DNA of 54,259 nucleotides from Candidatus Sumerlaeota bacterium. GTDB lineage: Bacteria; Sumerlaeota; Sumerlaeia; SLMS01; JAHLLQ01. Below, one piece after another: positions 18,792-26,401 of the stretch. Each line of letters starts with the position of its first letter. Within the stretch, counting starts at the first letter, position 1. The DNA is taken from the NCBI GenBank assembly GCA_030156535.1, contig JASGMJ010000028.1, positions 1 through 54,259 of the forward strand, given 5' to 3'. The translations under genes and the position numbers were made by a program. The notes under the pieces were generated by a model. The model made no database searches. It was not told the origin of the DNA and was given only the letters and a program-made list of their open reading frames with translations.

Positions 18792-19052
18792 GGAAAAGGA
18801 CTCGCAAAGGAAGGATGGCGGCGCGGACGGAAGTCCGAGCGTCTTGATGGAGACGCGGGGGACTCCCGGGGCCAAACGAAAAGGGACCGGGGAATCAGGG
18901 TTCGCGGCGCGTGGTTCGTAGCTCGGCCGGCACACCGGATGCTGGCTCCCGATGCACCAAACCGTCATTCCAGGCCGGTACTTGGCAGGAACGCGAGAAT
19001 CCCGGGGCACAAACAATGCGACCGAATGGGACTATCCGATGTTTGGTGCGCC
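18792..19052. other. Gap upstream of the C25 peptidase gene with a long-range inverted repeat
   Basis: About 260 bases with no gene. GCACCAAAC (18954-18962) and GTTTGGTGC (19041-19049) are exact reverse complements 78 bases apart. The distal copy sits just past the stop codon of the serine palmitoyltransferase gene. They could form the base of a leader or 3'-end structure. Confidence 0.4.
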
Positions 19053-20348
19053 TCAGCGCAGGGTGTCGAGAACGCCTGTGCGCTTGCCGATGCGCTCGAT
19101 GGCTTCCAGGGCAAACGTAAGCTGTTCGCGCGTGTGCGTGGCCATGACGCTCAGGCGGATCAGGGCGCGGTTCGGCGGGGTCGCCGGAGCCACGACGGGG
19201 TTCACGAAGACGCCGGCCTCGTGCAGCGCCGACCAGAACTGGAAGCAATCGATGGTGTCGCCAATGACAATCGGGATGATCGGGGTCTCTGACGTGCCCG
19301 TGTCAAAGCCCATGCGGTTGAGTTCGCTCTTCAGGTAATGCGTGTTTTCCCAAAGCTTCGCGCGGCGTTCGGGTTCGTCGCGGATAATGCGGATCGCGGC
19401 GCGGGCCGCAGCCACGCAGGCCGGAGCCATTGAAGCGGAGAAGATGAGCGCGCGGGCGTGGTGCTTGAGGTAGTCGATCACCGGGGCGTCGCCCGCCACG
19501 AATCCGCCAATGGAGGCGACGGACTTGGAGAACGTGCCGCAAATGAGATCGGTTTCCTCTTCGAGATCAAAGTGGCTCGCGGTGCCCTGGCCGTGGCTGC
19601 CGAGCACACCAATGCCGTGGGCGTCATCGACGAGAATGCCCGCGTGGTACTTGCGGGCGAGGTCCACGATGCGGGGCAGGTCGGCGAGATCGCCCTCCAT
19701 GGAGTAGACGCCATCGATGACGATGAGCTTGCCCGTCGCGTCGTGCTGCTTGAGGACGCGCTCGAGGTTGTCCATGTCGTTGTGGCGGAACTTGTGCAGC
19801 TTGCCAAACCCCAGGCGGCAGCCGTCCACGATGGAGGCGTGATCCGCGCGGTCGATGAACACATGGTCGTCCTTGCCGACCATGGCCGCGATCGCGCCCA
19901 GGTTCGCCTGCATTCCGGTGGTGAACGTCAGCGCCGCCTCCTTGTTCATGAAGTCGGCGATTTCTTCCTCAAGTTCGATGTGAATCTTCAGCGTGCCGTT
20001 GAGGAAGCGCGATCCGGCGCAACCGCTGCCGAATTCCTCGACGGCCTTGCGCACTGCTTCCTTCACACGCGGGTCGTTCGTCAGCCCCATGTAGGAGTTC
20101 GACCCGAGCATCAGCATCTTGCGCCCGTCGATCAGGACTTCGGTGTCCTGGGCGGATTCGATGCAGCGGAAATAGGGGTAGAGCCCGGCCTTGCGCAACT
20201 CGTCGGCGCGGGTGAAACGGGTGGCCTTGTCGAAGATCGGAGAGCTCTTGGCGGAACGCAAGGCACGGCCCGGAGCCACTTCAACGACGCACGCACTCTC
20301 CTCGATGGCCAGAGTGCGCCCATTGGACTCCTTGATCATCTGATCCAT
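19053..20348 (-). CDS. Serine palmitoyltransferase-like alpha-oxoamine synthase
   Basis: A 431-aa PLP enzyme of fold type I that condenses an amino acid with an acyl-CoA. The block TEVLIDGRKMLMLGSNSYMGLT plus SGCAGSRFLNGTLKIHIELEEEIA is very close to the serine palmitoyltransferases known from Bacteroides/Porphyromonas, which begin sphingolipid synthesis from serine and palmitoyl-CoA. Active-site features are the DHASI-H pair, VDDAHGIG (Asp for the PLP ring nitrogen) and GTFSKSVAS with the Schiff-base Lys. Glycine C-acetyltransferase (Kbl) and BioF are the alternatives. GGAAGG precedes the chosen ATG at 20348. No other sphingolipid gene is adjacent. Confidence 0.78.
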   Translation of the reverse strand: MDQMIKESNGRTLAIEESACVVEVAPGRALRSAKSSPIFDKATRFTRADELRKAGLYPYFRCIESAQDTEVLIDGRKMLMLGSNSYMGLTNDPRVKEAVRKAVEEFGSGCAGSRFLNGTLKIHIELEEEIADFMNKEAALTFTTGMQANLGAIAAMVGKDDHVFIDRADHASIVDGCRLGFGKLHKFRHNDMDNLERVLKQHDATGKLIVIDGVYSMEGDLADLPRIVDLARKYHAGILVDDAHGIGVLGSHGQGTASHFDLEEETDLICGTFSKSVASIGGFVAGDAPVIDYLKHHARALIFSASMAPACVAAARAAIRIIRDEPERRAKLWENTHYLKSELNRMGFDTGTSETPIIPIVIGDTIDCFQFWSALHEAGVFVNPVVAPATPPNRALIRLSVMATHTREQLTFALEAIERIGKRTGVLDTLR

Positions 20349-20618
20349 CGTCACCTTCCGTACCCCGCACAAGGCGGCTCAATTTCTATGCATCCGCGCG
20401 GGAGCCATTCTTCGGCTCCATTCGCGCAAGTGTACTGGTCCGGGTACCTCTTTCATCAGAAGACCCAACAATTAGGCGAAAGTGTGGAGACGGCGGGGGC
20501 GGCAACCGCAAGGCTTTTCCCGATCTTTCCCGGAAACATGGGGAAAGTTTCCGGGAAGCTCTTTATGCTCGGAGGGGTTTGACTTGCGCAAAGAAAAAAC
20601 GAAGGCCGGCCTGCTGCG
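20349..20618. other. Intergenic region with a perfect 11-bp hairpin
   Basis: Between the kinase stop and the serine palmitoyltransferase start, both on the minus strand. TTCCCGGAAAC (20527-20537) and GTTTCCGGGAA (20547-20557) form a perfect 11-bp stem around a 9-nt loop. No long T-run follows on either strand, so it may be a weak terminator for the kinase or a protein-binding palindrome. The rest shows no gene. Confidence 0.5.
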
Positions 20619-22175
20619 TCATTCTCTTCGCTCTTCACCCAACCGTTCATCCGCAAAGCGCTTGGCCAGCGTCTTGATCAGCCGCAACCCCACGGCGGGG
20701 TTGCAGACCACAATGCGCTCGAGTTCGGACGCATTGAAGACCCCGCAGATCGTTTCGCCCTCGGCCCGCACGGACGCCGTGCGCACCCGCCCCGTCAGCG
20801 TCGCGATCTCGCCCATGAACGCCCCTTCGTGCTGGACGCTCGCAATATCGACGCCGCCGCGCTCCACCACCAGCTTTCCTTGCAGGAGCACGTAGGCGAG
20901 GTAGGAACTGTCGCGTTCCTCGATCAGATAATCACCATCCTGAAACCGGACCAGGTGGCGGGCAAATTGAGGCTGCCTGCAAAGTTGAATCCAAACGGGA
21001 TCGAGAAGCGCACCGGCCAGACGCAGGCGTTCCTCGTCGTTGAGCGGGCTGCCGAGCAGGCTGCCGTACTCCCGGGCATTGAGTTCGCCCTCGCCCCGCA
21101 GGCGCCGAATGGTGGCGAGCACCTCCGCCGCGCTCCCCGGCCGGTCCTCCGGCTTTGTGCCCAGCAGCGACATGACGACTTGCTCGAATTCCTGCGAGCA
21201 ATCCGGGCGCACCTGCGACAAACGCGGGAGGGCCCAGAGGCTGCCCGGCTCGCGCTTGTACAAGTCCACAACCTTGGCCGACGGATTCAACCCCGTGAAA
21301 ACAGCCCAGACGGTCGACCCCACGCCCCACAGGTCTGTCCGCATGTCAAACGTGGTGCGCTCGTCCACCTCGCCCAGCTTGTCGATCACTTCCTGCTGTT
21401 CGGGCGAACGATAGCCCTGGGTACCCAGCCCGGGTGGCGCCAGATTCCACGGCACCAGCACTCCCTGGGCGATTCCGAAATCGGAAAGGACGAAGCTGCC
21501 GTTGGCGTCCACCAGCACGTTCTGTGGCTTGATGTCCAGATGCAGCAGTGTGGCCGAGTGCGCCGACTTGAGAGCGGAAAGCAGGTCCGTCAGGAGTTGC
21601 CATCCCTGCTCCTCGGGCATGTTGCCGTAGTAGGAGCGCACGTCCGAGATGCTCCCCGAAGCGTAGTACTCCATCACAACGAAGACGACGGGTCCCTGCA
21701 CGACCCAGTCGTACACTTTGGGGATGCGGGGATGATCGAGCATGAGGAGCGGCTGGAGCTCGCGCCGGATCAGCTTGCCGACCTTCGTGCGGTCAGGCAT
21801 GTGGAAGATCTTGAGGGCCACGGTCTCCGGCGGCGCGGCCATGTTGCCCGGCTCGCGATCGAGACAGCGCGCCCGGTAAACCGATCCGTAGGCCCCGGCA
21901 CCCAAACGTTCTTCGAGGACATAGCGATAGTTCCCGCAGACTTCATCGCCGGGCAGCGGGATGTCTCCCTGCATGAGCGGCCGCTTGTACTCACGGCTGG
22001 AGGGGAGTTCCTGCTCGGCAAGCGAACGCGTGCTTTTCATGCCACTGGAACCGAAGCCCGCCTTGCCGGTGAAGTGCAGAGCCTCGAATTCGGATATCGA
22101 GACCTCACGGGTGGGGAATTCCCCCGACGTTCCGGATGGACCGGTGGAGTCGGGCGTGCCTGAATCGTTCGCCAT
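20619..22175 (-). CDS. Serine/threonine protein kinase with C-terminal cyclic-nucleotide-binding domain
   Basis: A 518-aa cytoplasmic kinase. After a disordered 85-residue N-terminus the kinase domain shows the glycine loop LGAGAYGSVYRA, the VALKIF lysine, HLDIKPQNVL (catalytic Asp and Asn), DFG and a GTQGYRSPEQ activation end. The catalytic loop reads HLD, not HRD, so it is a non-RD kinase and may not need activation-loop phosphorylation. The last 140 residues form a cNMP/CRP-type beta-roll (DGDYLIEERDSSYLAYVLLQGKLVVERGG...EGAFMGEIATLTGRVRTASVRA). The phosphate-binding cassette position reads GEIATLTGRVRTASV, near the canonical form. Ligand could be cAMP/cGMP or none. It is divergent from plsC. 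Confidence 0.88.
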   Translation of the reverse strand: MANDSGTPDSTGPSGTSGEFPTREVSISEFEALHFTGKAGFGSSGMKSTRSLAEQELPSSREYKRPLMQGDIPLPGDEVCGNYRYVLEERLGAGAYGSVYRARCLDREPGNMAAPPETVALKIFHMPDRTKVGKLIRRELQPLLMLDHPRIPKVYDWVVQGPVVFVVMEYYASGSISDVRSYYGNMPEEQGWQLLTDLLSALKSAHSATLLHLDIKPQNVLVDANGSFVLSDFGIAQGVLVPWNLAPPGLGTQGYRSPEQQEVIDKLGEVDERTTFDMRTDLWGVGSTVWAVFTGLNPSAKVVDLYKREPGSLWALPRLSQVRPDCSQEFEQVVMSLLGTKPEDRPGSAAEVLATIRRLRGEGELNAREYGSLLGSPLNDEERLRLAGALLDPVWIQLCRQPQFARHLVRFQDGDYLIEERDSSYLAYVLLQGKLVVERGGVDIASVQHEGAFMGEIATLTGRVRTASVRAEGETICGVFNASELERIVVCNPAVGLRLIKTLAKRFADERLGEERRE

Positions 22176-22353
22176 GCGGGCGCTCCGGATACGGAGGTTG
22201 GGTTGCTGACTCGGACGCTGGCATTCCACAGAACACGAGGGCGGAAATCAAGGGGAGCATCGCGCTGTTCGCGCGCAAGAGCGCTTGCGGCCTCCCGGAC
22301 CCAGCGGCATCGTGGCCCCGAGAGTGCATTTCCCGGAGGCGGCAGGCAGACAC

Positions 22354-22977
22354 ATGGTGAACCGAATCATTTATCTGATTGCGTGGACTTCGGCGCGCCT
22401 CTTCGCGATGCTGTACCTGCGGCTGAGGATCAAGGGGGCGCACCACCTGCCGAAGACCGGCCCGGTTCTGATTGTGGCCAATCACTCCAGCAATCTGGAC
22501 CCGCCGCTGGTCGCCGTCAGCTTTACGCAGCGAAGGCTGCGGTTTCTGGGGAAGAAGGAACTGTGGAACAACCGGTTGTTCGGCTGGATTCTGACGGCGC
22601 TGGGCTCGCTGCCGGTTGATCGTTCCGCGGCCAGCGACCGCGGAGCCATCAAGGCGTCACTCGAATGCCTGAAGAACGGCGAGCCACTGCTGGTGTTCCC
22701 CGAGGGGACCCGCACGAGCGACGGAACCCTCCAGCCGTTCCGCGATGGCCCTGCCCGCATTGCCCTCATGGTGCCCGGAACCCTGATTGTTCCCTTGCGC
22801 CTGCACGGCGCTTTTGAAGCATGGGGGCGCGGAACCTCATTCCCCAAGCCGCACCGCGTAACCGTCGTTGTCGGCGAGCCGTTTGATCCCAGCAGCCTGG
22901 CAACCGGGGAAGAGGGAAAAAAGTCCTTGTATCGCGCCGTCACGAACGAGATGTTCACACGTATTTCAAACCTTTAA
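22354..22977 (+). CDS. plsC: 1-acyl-sn-glycerol-3-phosphate acyltransferase
   Basis: Second acyltransferase of phosphatidic acid synthesis, acting at the inner membrane on lysophosphatidic acid. At 207 aa it is a short typical PlsC. An N-terminal hydrophobic helix is followed by NHSSNLDPP (NHx4D catalytic motif), the FLGKKELW segment and FPEGTRTSDG (substrate-binding motif III). I take the ATG at 22354 rather than an upstream extension. It is followed after 86 bases by rpsA. In many bacteria the order is cmk-plsC-rpsA, and here cmk is missing. It is divergent from the kinase gene. Confidence 0.92.
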   Translation: MVNRIIYLIAWTSARLFAMLYLRLRIKGAHHLPKTGPVLIVANHSSNLDPPLVAVSFTQRRLRFLGKKELWNNRLFGWILTALGSLPVDRSAASDRGAIKASLECLKNGEPLLVFPEGTRTSDGTLQPFRDGPARIALMVPGTLIVPLRLHGAFEAWGRGTSFPKPHRVTVVVGEPFDPSSLATGEEGKKSLYRAVTNEMFTRISNL

Positions 22978-23063
22978 GCCTTCCGCATCCCCGACGGGAT
23001 GATCATTGATAACGCCCAATTCCCATGGAAACCCAGGACGGAAAAACCAGGAGCAAGCCCACC

Positions 23064-24872
23064 ATGAGCCCGGACAACAATCCTTCGCAGGACGCGAAGG
23101 AACACCTCGAAGCCACCAACCCCGCTGAAACACCAACGCCGCATCCCGACAGCGAGGAGCATCTGGACGCCGAACTCGTCCAGGAGATGGAGCAGTTCGA
23201 TGCTCTCATCAACCAGCACCTCCCCGGTAGCGCGGAGGAACAGACGCGCGGCGAAATCATCGAGGTGCCCGTTGTGGCCGTTCGCGAGGACAGTGTCCTC
23301 GTCGATATTGGCGGCAAAGCGGAGGCAAGCGTTCGGATCGAGGAGTTCCCCGTCGTCGACGGCAAACCCGCCGTGGAAGTCGGCATGGTGATTCCTGTCC
23401 TGCATTCTGGACGCAACAACGACGGCACGCCGCGTGTCTCGCACCGCGCCGCCCGCGAACGCGTCGCGGAGAAGGCCATCCGCGCCGCCATGGAGCAGAA
23501 CGAGCCGATCGTCGGCCGTGTCTCGCAAACCGTCAAAGGCGGCCTCATGGTTGACATCGGCGTGAGTGCCTTTATGCCGGCCAGCCAGGTCGACCTTTTC
23601 AAGATTCCCGATCTCACCACCCTCGTCGGCCAGGAGATCGAGGCCTACGTCACCGAGTTCGATCCCCGGCGCCGCCGCGCCGTTGTCTCGCGCCGCCAGC
23701 TTCTCGTTGAACGCCGCGAGCAGCAGAAGCGCGAAATCCTCGAAAGTCTTCAGCCCGGCCAGACCATCACCGGCAAGGTCAAGAACGCCCTCGATTTCGG
23801 CGTTTTCCTCGATCTCGGCGTGATCGATGGCTTCGTCCCCCGCGAGGAAGTCTCCTGGGACCGTGGCACGCACCCCTCCCAGATCGTCGAGGTAGGACAG
23901 GAAATCGAAGTCAAGGTCGTCAAAGTTGACATCGAATCCGGCAAGGTCACGCTCTCGCGCAAGCGCATGACCGACGACCCCTGGGAGGCGCTCGACGACC
24001 GCTTTGAAGTCGGCAAGCGCATCAAGGGCAAGGTCATCGCCATCCAGAACTACGGCGTCTTCGTCCACATCGAGGAAGGCGTCACCGGGATGATCCACGC
24101 GAGCGACCTGAGCTGGACCCCCGGCAACAAGAAGCCCACCGATTTCGTGCAGAACGGTCAGGAAGTCGAGTGCCAGATCCTTGAGATCAACAAGGAGTCC
24201 AAGCGCATGTCGCTCGGACTCAAGCAACTCGAAAACGACCCATGGGCCGATGCGCGCACCAAGTATCCGAAGAAGGCCATCATCAAGGGCACCGTCACCT
24301 CGCTCACCAATTACGGCGCCTTCGTTCGCCTCGACGAATTCATCGAGGGCATGATCCACGTCTCCGATCTCTCGTGGGAGCGGCGCATCAACCACCCGAA
24401 GGAGATGCTCAAGGTCGGCGACGAGATCGAGGTCATGGTTCTCAAGGTGGATCCGGCCCAGCGCCGCATCAGCCTGGGCATCAAGCAGATCCAGGGATCG
24501 CCCTATGACGCCTTCATGAAGGATCACCCCGTCGGCAGCGTCGTCACCGGCAAGGTAACGCGCTTCGCTCCGTTCGGCGCATTCGTGGAAGTCGCCCCCA
24601 ACCTGGAGGGCCTGATCCACATCAGCCAGATCGACGAGAAGCGCGTCGAACTGCCCGAGAACGTTCTTTCCATCGGCGAGGAAGTCTCGTGCAAGATCGT
24701 CAAGGCCGAGTCCAAGAGCCAGAAGATCAGCCTCTCGCGCAAGGAAGCCCTGCGCAAGATCGAGCGCGACAGCATCAAGGCCTACATGCGCAAGAAGGAC
24801 GACAGCGGCGGCCTGAATACTCTGGGCGAAGCACTTAACCGCGCCAAGGAGGAAGCCGACGCACGGGAGTAA
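23064..24872 (+). CDS. rpsA: 30S ribosomal protein S1
   Basis: About 602 aa with six S1/OB RNA-binding repeats, which recruits mRNA to the small subunit. Repeat signatures such as GxVxxxxxFGVFLDLG/YGVFVHI/YGAFVRL...G(M/L)IHxSDLSW...G(D/Q)E(V/I)EVxVxxxD are visible in repeats 3-6, and repeats 1-2 are more divergent, as usual. A 45-residue acidic leader precedes repeat 1. The ATG at 23064 has AGGAG 12 nt upstream; an ATG at 23025 lacks any ribosome site. The gene follows plsC and ends before a strong terminator. It lacks the long C-terminal extension of some lineages. Confidence 0.95.
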   Translation: MSPDNNPSQDAKEHLEATNPAETPTPHPDSEEHLDAELVQEMEQFDALINQHLPGSAEEQTRGEIIEVPVVAVREDSVLVDIGGKAEASVRIEEFPVVDGKPAVEVGMVIPVLHSGRNNDGTPRVSHRAARERVAEKAIRAAMEQNEPIVGRVSQTVKGGLMVDIGVSAFMPASQVDLFKIPDLTTLVGQEIEAYVTEFDPRRRRAVVSRRQLLVERREQQKREILESLQPGQTITGKVKNALDFGVFLDLGVIDGFVPREEVSWDRGTHPSQIVEVGQEIEVKVVKVDIESGKVTLSRKRMTDDPWEALDDRFEVGKRIKGKVIAIQNYGVFVHIEEGVTGMIHASDLSWTPGNKKPTDFVQNGQEVECQILEINKESKRMSLGLKQLENDPWADARTKYPKKAIIKGTVTSLTNYGAFVRLDEFIEGMIHVSDLSWERRINHPKEMLKVGDEIEVMVLKVDPAQRRISLGIKQIQGSPYDAFMKDHPVGSVVTGKVTRFAPFGAFVEVAPNLEGLIHISQIDEKRVELPENVLSIGEEVSCKIVKAESKSQKISLSRKEALRKIERDSIKAYMRKKDDSGGLNTLGEALNRAKEEADARE

Positions 24873-24908
24873 GCAACCGCAGCGTTTCCCCTTTTGCGCT
24901 TTCAATCT

Positions 24909-24942
24909 CCCCCCCTCGCCTTCGGACGAGGGGGCTTTTTTT
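24909..24942 (+). terminator. Rho-independent terminator after rpsA
   Basis: An eight-base stem CCCCCTCG / CGAGGGGG with an eight-base loop is followed by CTTTTTTT. It lies 39 bases after the rpsA stop and in front of the convergent GluQ-RS gene. Confidence 0.95.
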
Positions 24943-24962
24943 GAAACGGCAAGACGCCGTCC

Positions 24963-25916
24963 CTACTTGCCTGTGAACATCCTGAGGTCTTCGACGCGAA
25001 AGATGGCCGGGGTGCGGGGAATTGCTTCCAGGCGAAAGCGCGAGGCGAGCTCCGCCGGCGTCAGCCGCTCGCCCGGGCCGCACTGTCCCAACGTCCACGC
25101 CAGATACGAACGCACCGCCGTGGCGTCCACTCCCGCAGCCAGATAGGCACTCAGATCGTCGGAACCGGCGCGCTTGGACAAGCGCCCCCCGCCGGAGTCC
25201 ATCATCAGGGGAATGTGGTAGTAGGAGGGCACGGGAAGGCCAAGGCATCGGAGCAACCAGGCCTGCCGGGCACCGGAATCGAGCAGGTCGTCGCCGCGCA
25301 GAACCTCCGTGACGCCACTCAGTGCGTCGTCCACGGCGCAGGCGAGCTGGTACGCAAACAGACCGTCGGCACGGCGGATGACAAAGTCCCCGGACGCGGC
25401 AAGCGGAGGGGGAGCCTCTTCGGCAAAGCCATCGGCGAACGTGGCGGGAGCTCTGTCCACGCGCAGGCGGAGGGAATGCCGGCGTCCTTCTCCGAGGCGG
25501 CGGGCCACTTCGGCAGCATCGAGGTCGCGGCAGGTTCCCGGATAGGCGGCGGTGCCTTCCTCAGCGTGGGGCGCGGAGAGGGCGAGCTGGATGTCCTTGC
25601 GGCTGCAGAAGCAGGGGTATGCGGCACCGGCCTCAAGGGCGCGGCGTGTGTACTCGGCATAGAGGGAGGTGCGCCCGGATTGCCGGAGTGGCTCCCCGTC
25701 CCAATCGATACCGAGAGCCTGGAGATCGCGCAGTTGTTCGCGTTCGCAGCCTGCCTGAACGCGCGGTGTGTCGATGTCCTCGATGCGCAGAAGGAAGCGC
25801 CCGCCGCGCGAGCGCGCAAACGCCCAGGCGGCCAGCGCGGTGCGCAGGTTGCCCAGATGCAGGGCTCCGGTGGGGCTGGGGGCGTAGCGGCCTGTGGGTG
25901 GGAATGGCGGGGTCAC
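24963..25916 (-). CDS. gluQ: Glutamyl-Q tRNA(Asp) synthetase
   Basis: A 317-aa class-I synthetase paralog that lacks the anticodon-binding domain. It attaches glutamate to the queuosine at position 34 of tRNA-Asp. The HIGH-type motif is PSPTGALHLGNL and the KMSKS-type motif is RLSKRAG. A zinc site is suggested by CFCSRKD, a Tyr and a later Cys in YPGTC. Full GluRS is about 470 aa or more, which supports the Q-specific paralog. Its presence implies that the organism has queuosine in tRNA-Asp. Only six bases separate its start from the stop of the upstream membrane-protein gene, so they are cotranscribed. Confidence 0.9.
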   Translation of the reverse strand: MTPPFPPTGRYAPSPTGALHLGNLRTALAAWAFARSRGGRFLLRIEDIDTPRVQAGCEREQLRDLQALGIDWDGEPLRQSGRTSLYAEYTRRALEAGAAYPCFCSRKDIQLALSAPHAEEGTAAYPGTCRDLDAAEVARRLGEGRRHSLRLRVDRAPATFADGFAEEAPPPLAASGDFVIRRADGLFAYQLACAVDDALSGVTEVLRGDDLLDSGARQAWLLRCLGLPVPSYYHIPLMMDSGGGRLSKRAGSDDLSAYLAAGVDATAVRSYLAWTLGQCGPGERLTPAELASRFRLEAIPRTPAIFRVEDLRMFTGK

Positions 25917-25921
25917 GGCGA

Positions 25922-26383
25922 TCAGAAGCGCTCGCGGATTTCCTCGGCGAGGACATCCGCCTTGGTTTTCCAGCGCAGGCGCGCCTCGTCGTCTTTGAGA
26001 GCGTCCTTGGCGTCGGCCTCCCTGAGCAGCTCGATGGAACGCTTCAGGAGGAGACGGTCAACGCGCTTCTGCTCGCGCAGACGCGCGTTCTCCATCTGGT
26101 AGACGCGGGTGCGGTCCATGCTCTTGAGGATGAGGAATTCGATGGCCATGACGATCAGGAGAAGGCCGGCGAACTTGTTGTAGAGCAGCTCGAAGAGCTT
26201 CTGGGGATCAAAGATGATGGCGATGATAACGATGAGGAAGACCAGGACGATGAGGAAGATGTCGCCCGAGTGCGCAGTGCGGCGCTGGCGGCGTGACCGC
26301 CGCGAGCGCCGCCGCGGCTCGGTGCGCGCGGAAGGCTCCGCGTCTTCTTCCTCAAGGATGTCGTCCCGTTCTTCGTCGGCCAC
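25922..26383 (-). CDS. Small two-helix membrane protein
   Basis: A 153-aa protein of unknown function. An Arg-rich, acidic N-terminus (about 40 residues) leads to two hydrophobic helices (IFLIVLVFLIVIIAIIF and FAGLLLIVMAIEFLIL) and then a charged coiled-coil-like tail of 65 residues. It starts with GTG after AAGGAG. It lies between the GreA-like gene (18 bases upstream) and gluQ, in one operon. I recognise no family. The topology suggests both ends in the cytoplasm. Confidence 0.7.
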   Translation of the reverse strand: MADEERDDILEEEDAEPSARTEPRRRSRRSRRQRRTAHSGDIFLIVLVFLIVIIAIIFDPQKLFELLYNKFAGLLLIVMAIEFLILKSMDRTRVYQMENARLREQKRVDRLLLKRSIELLREADAKDALKDDEARLRWKTKADVLAEEIRERF

Positions 26384-26401
26384 GGAGGGCTCCTTGCGGA
26401 A

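Noticed and set aside
16026..19292. 1088-codon open frame on the plus strand
   Set aside because: Opposite to the C25 peptidase, which has a signal peptide and catalytic motifs.
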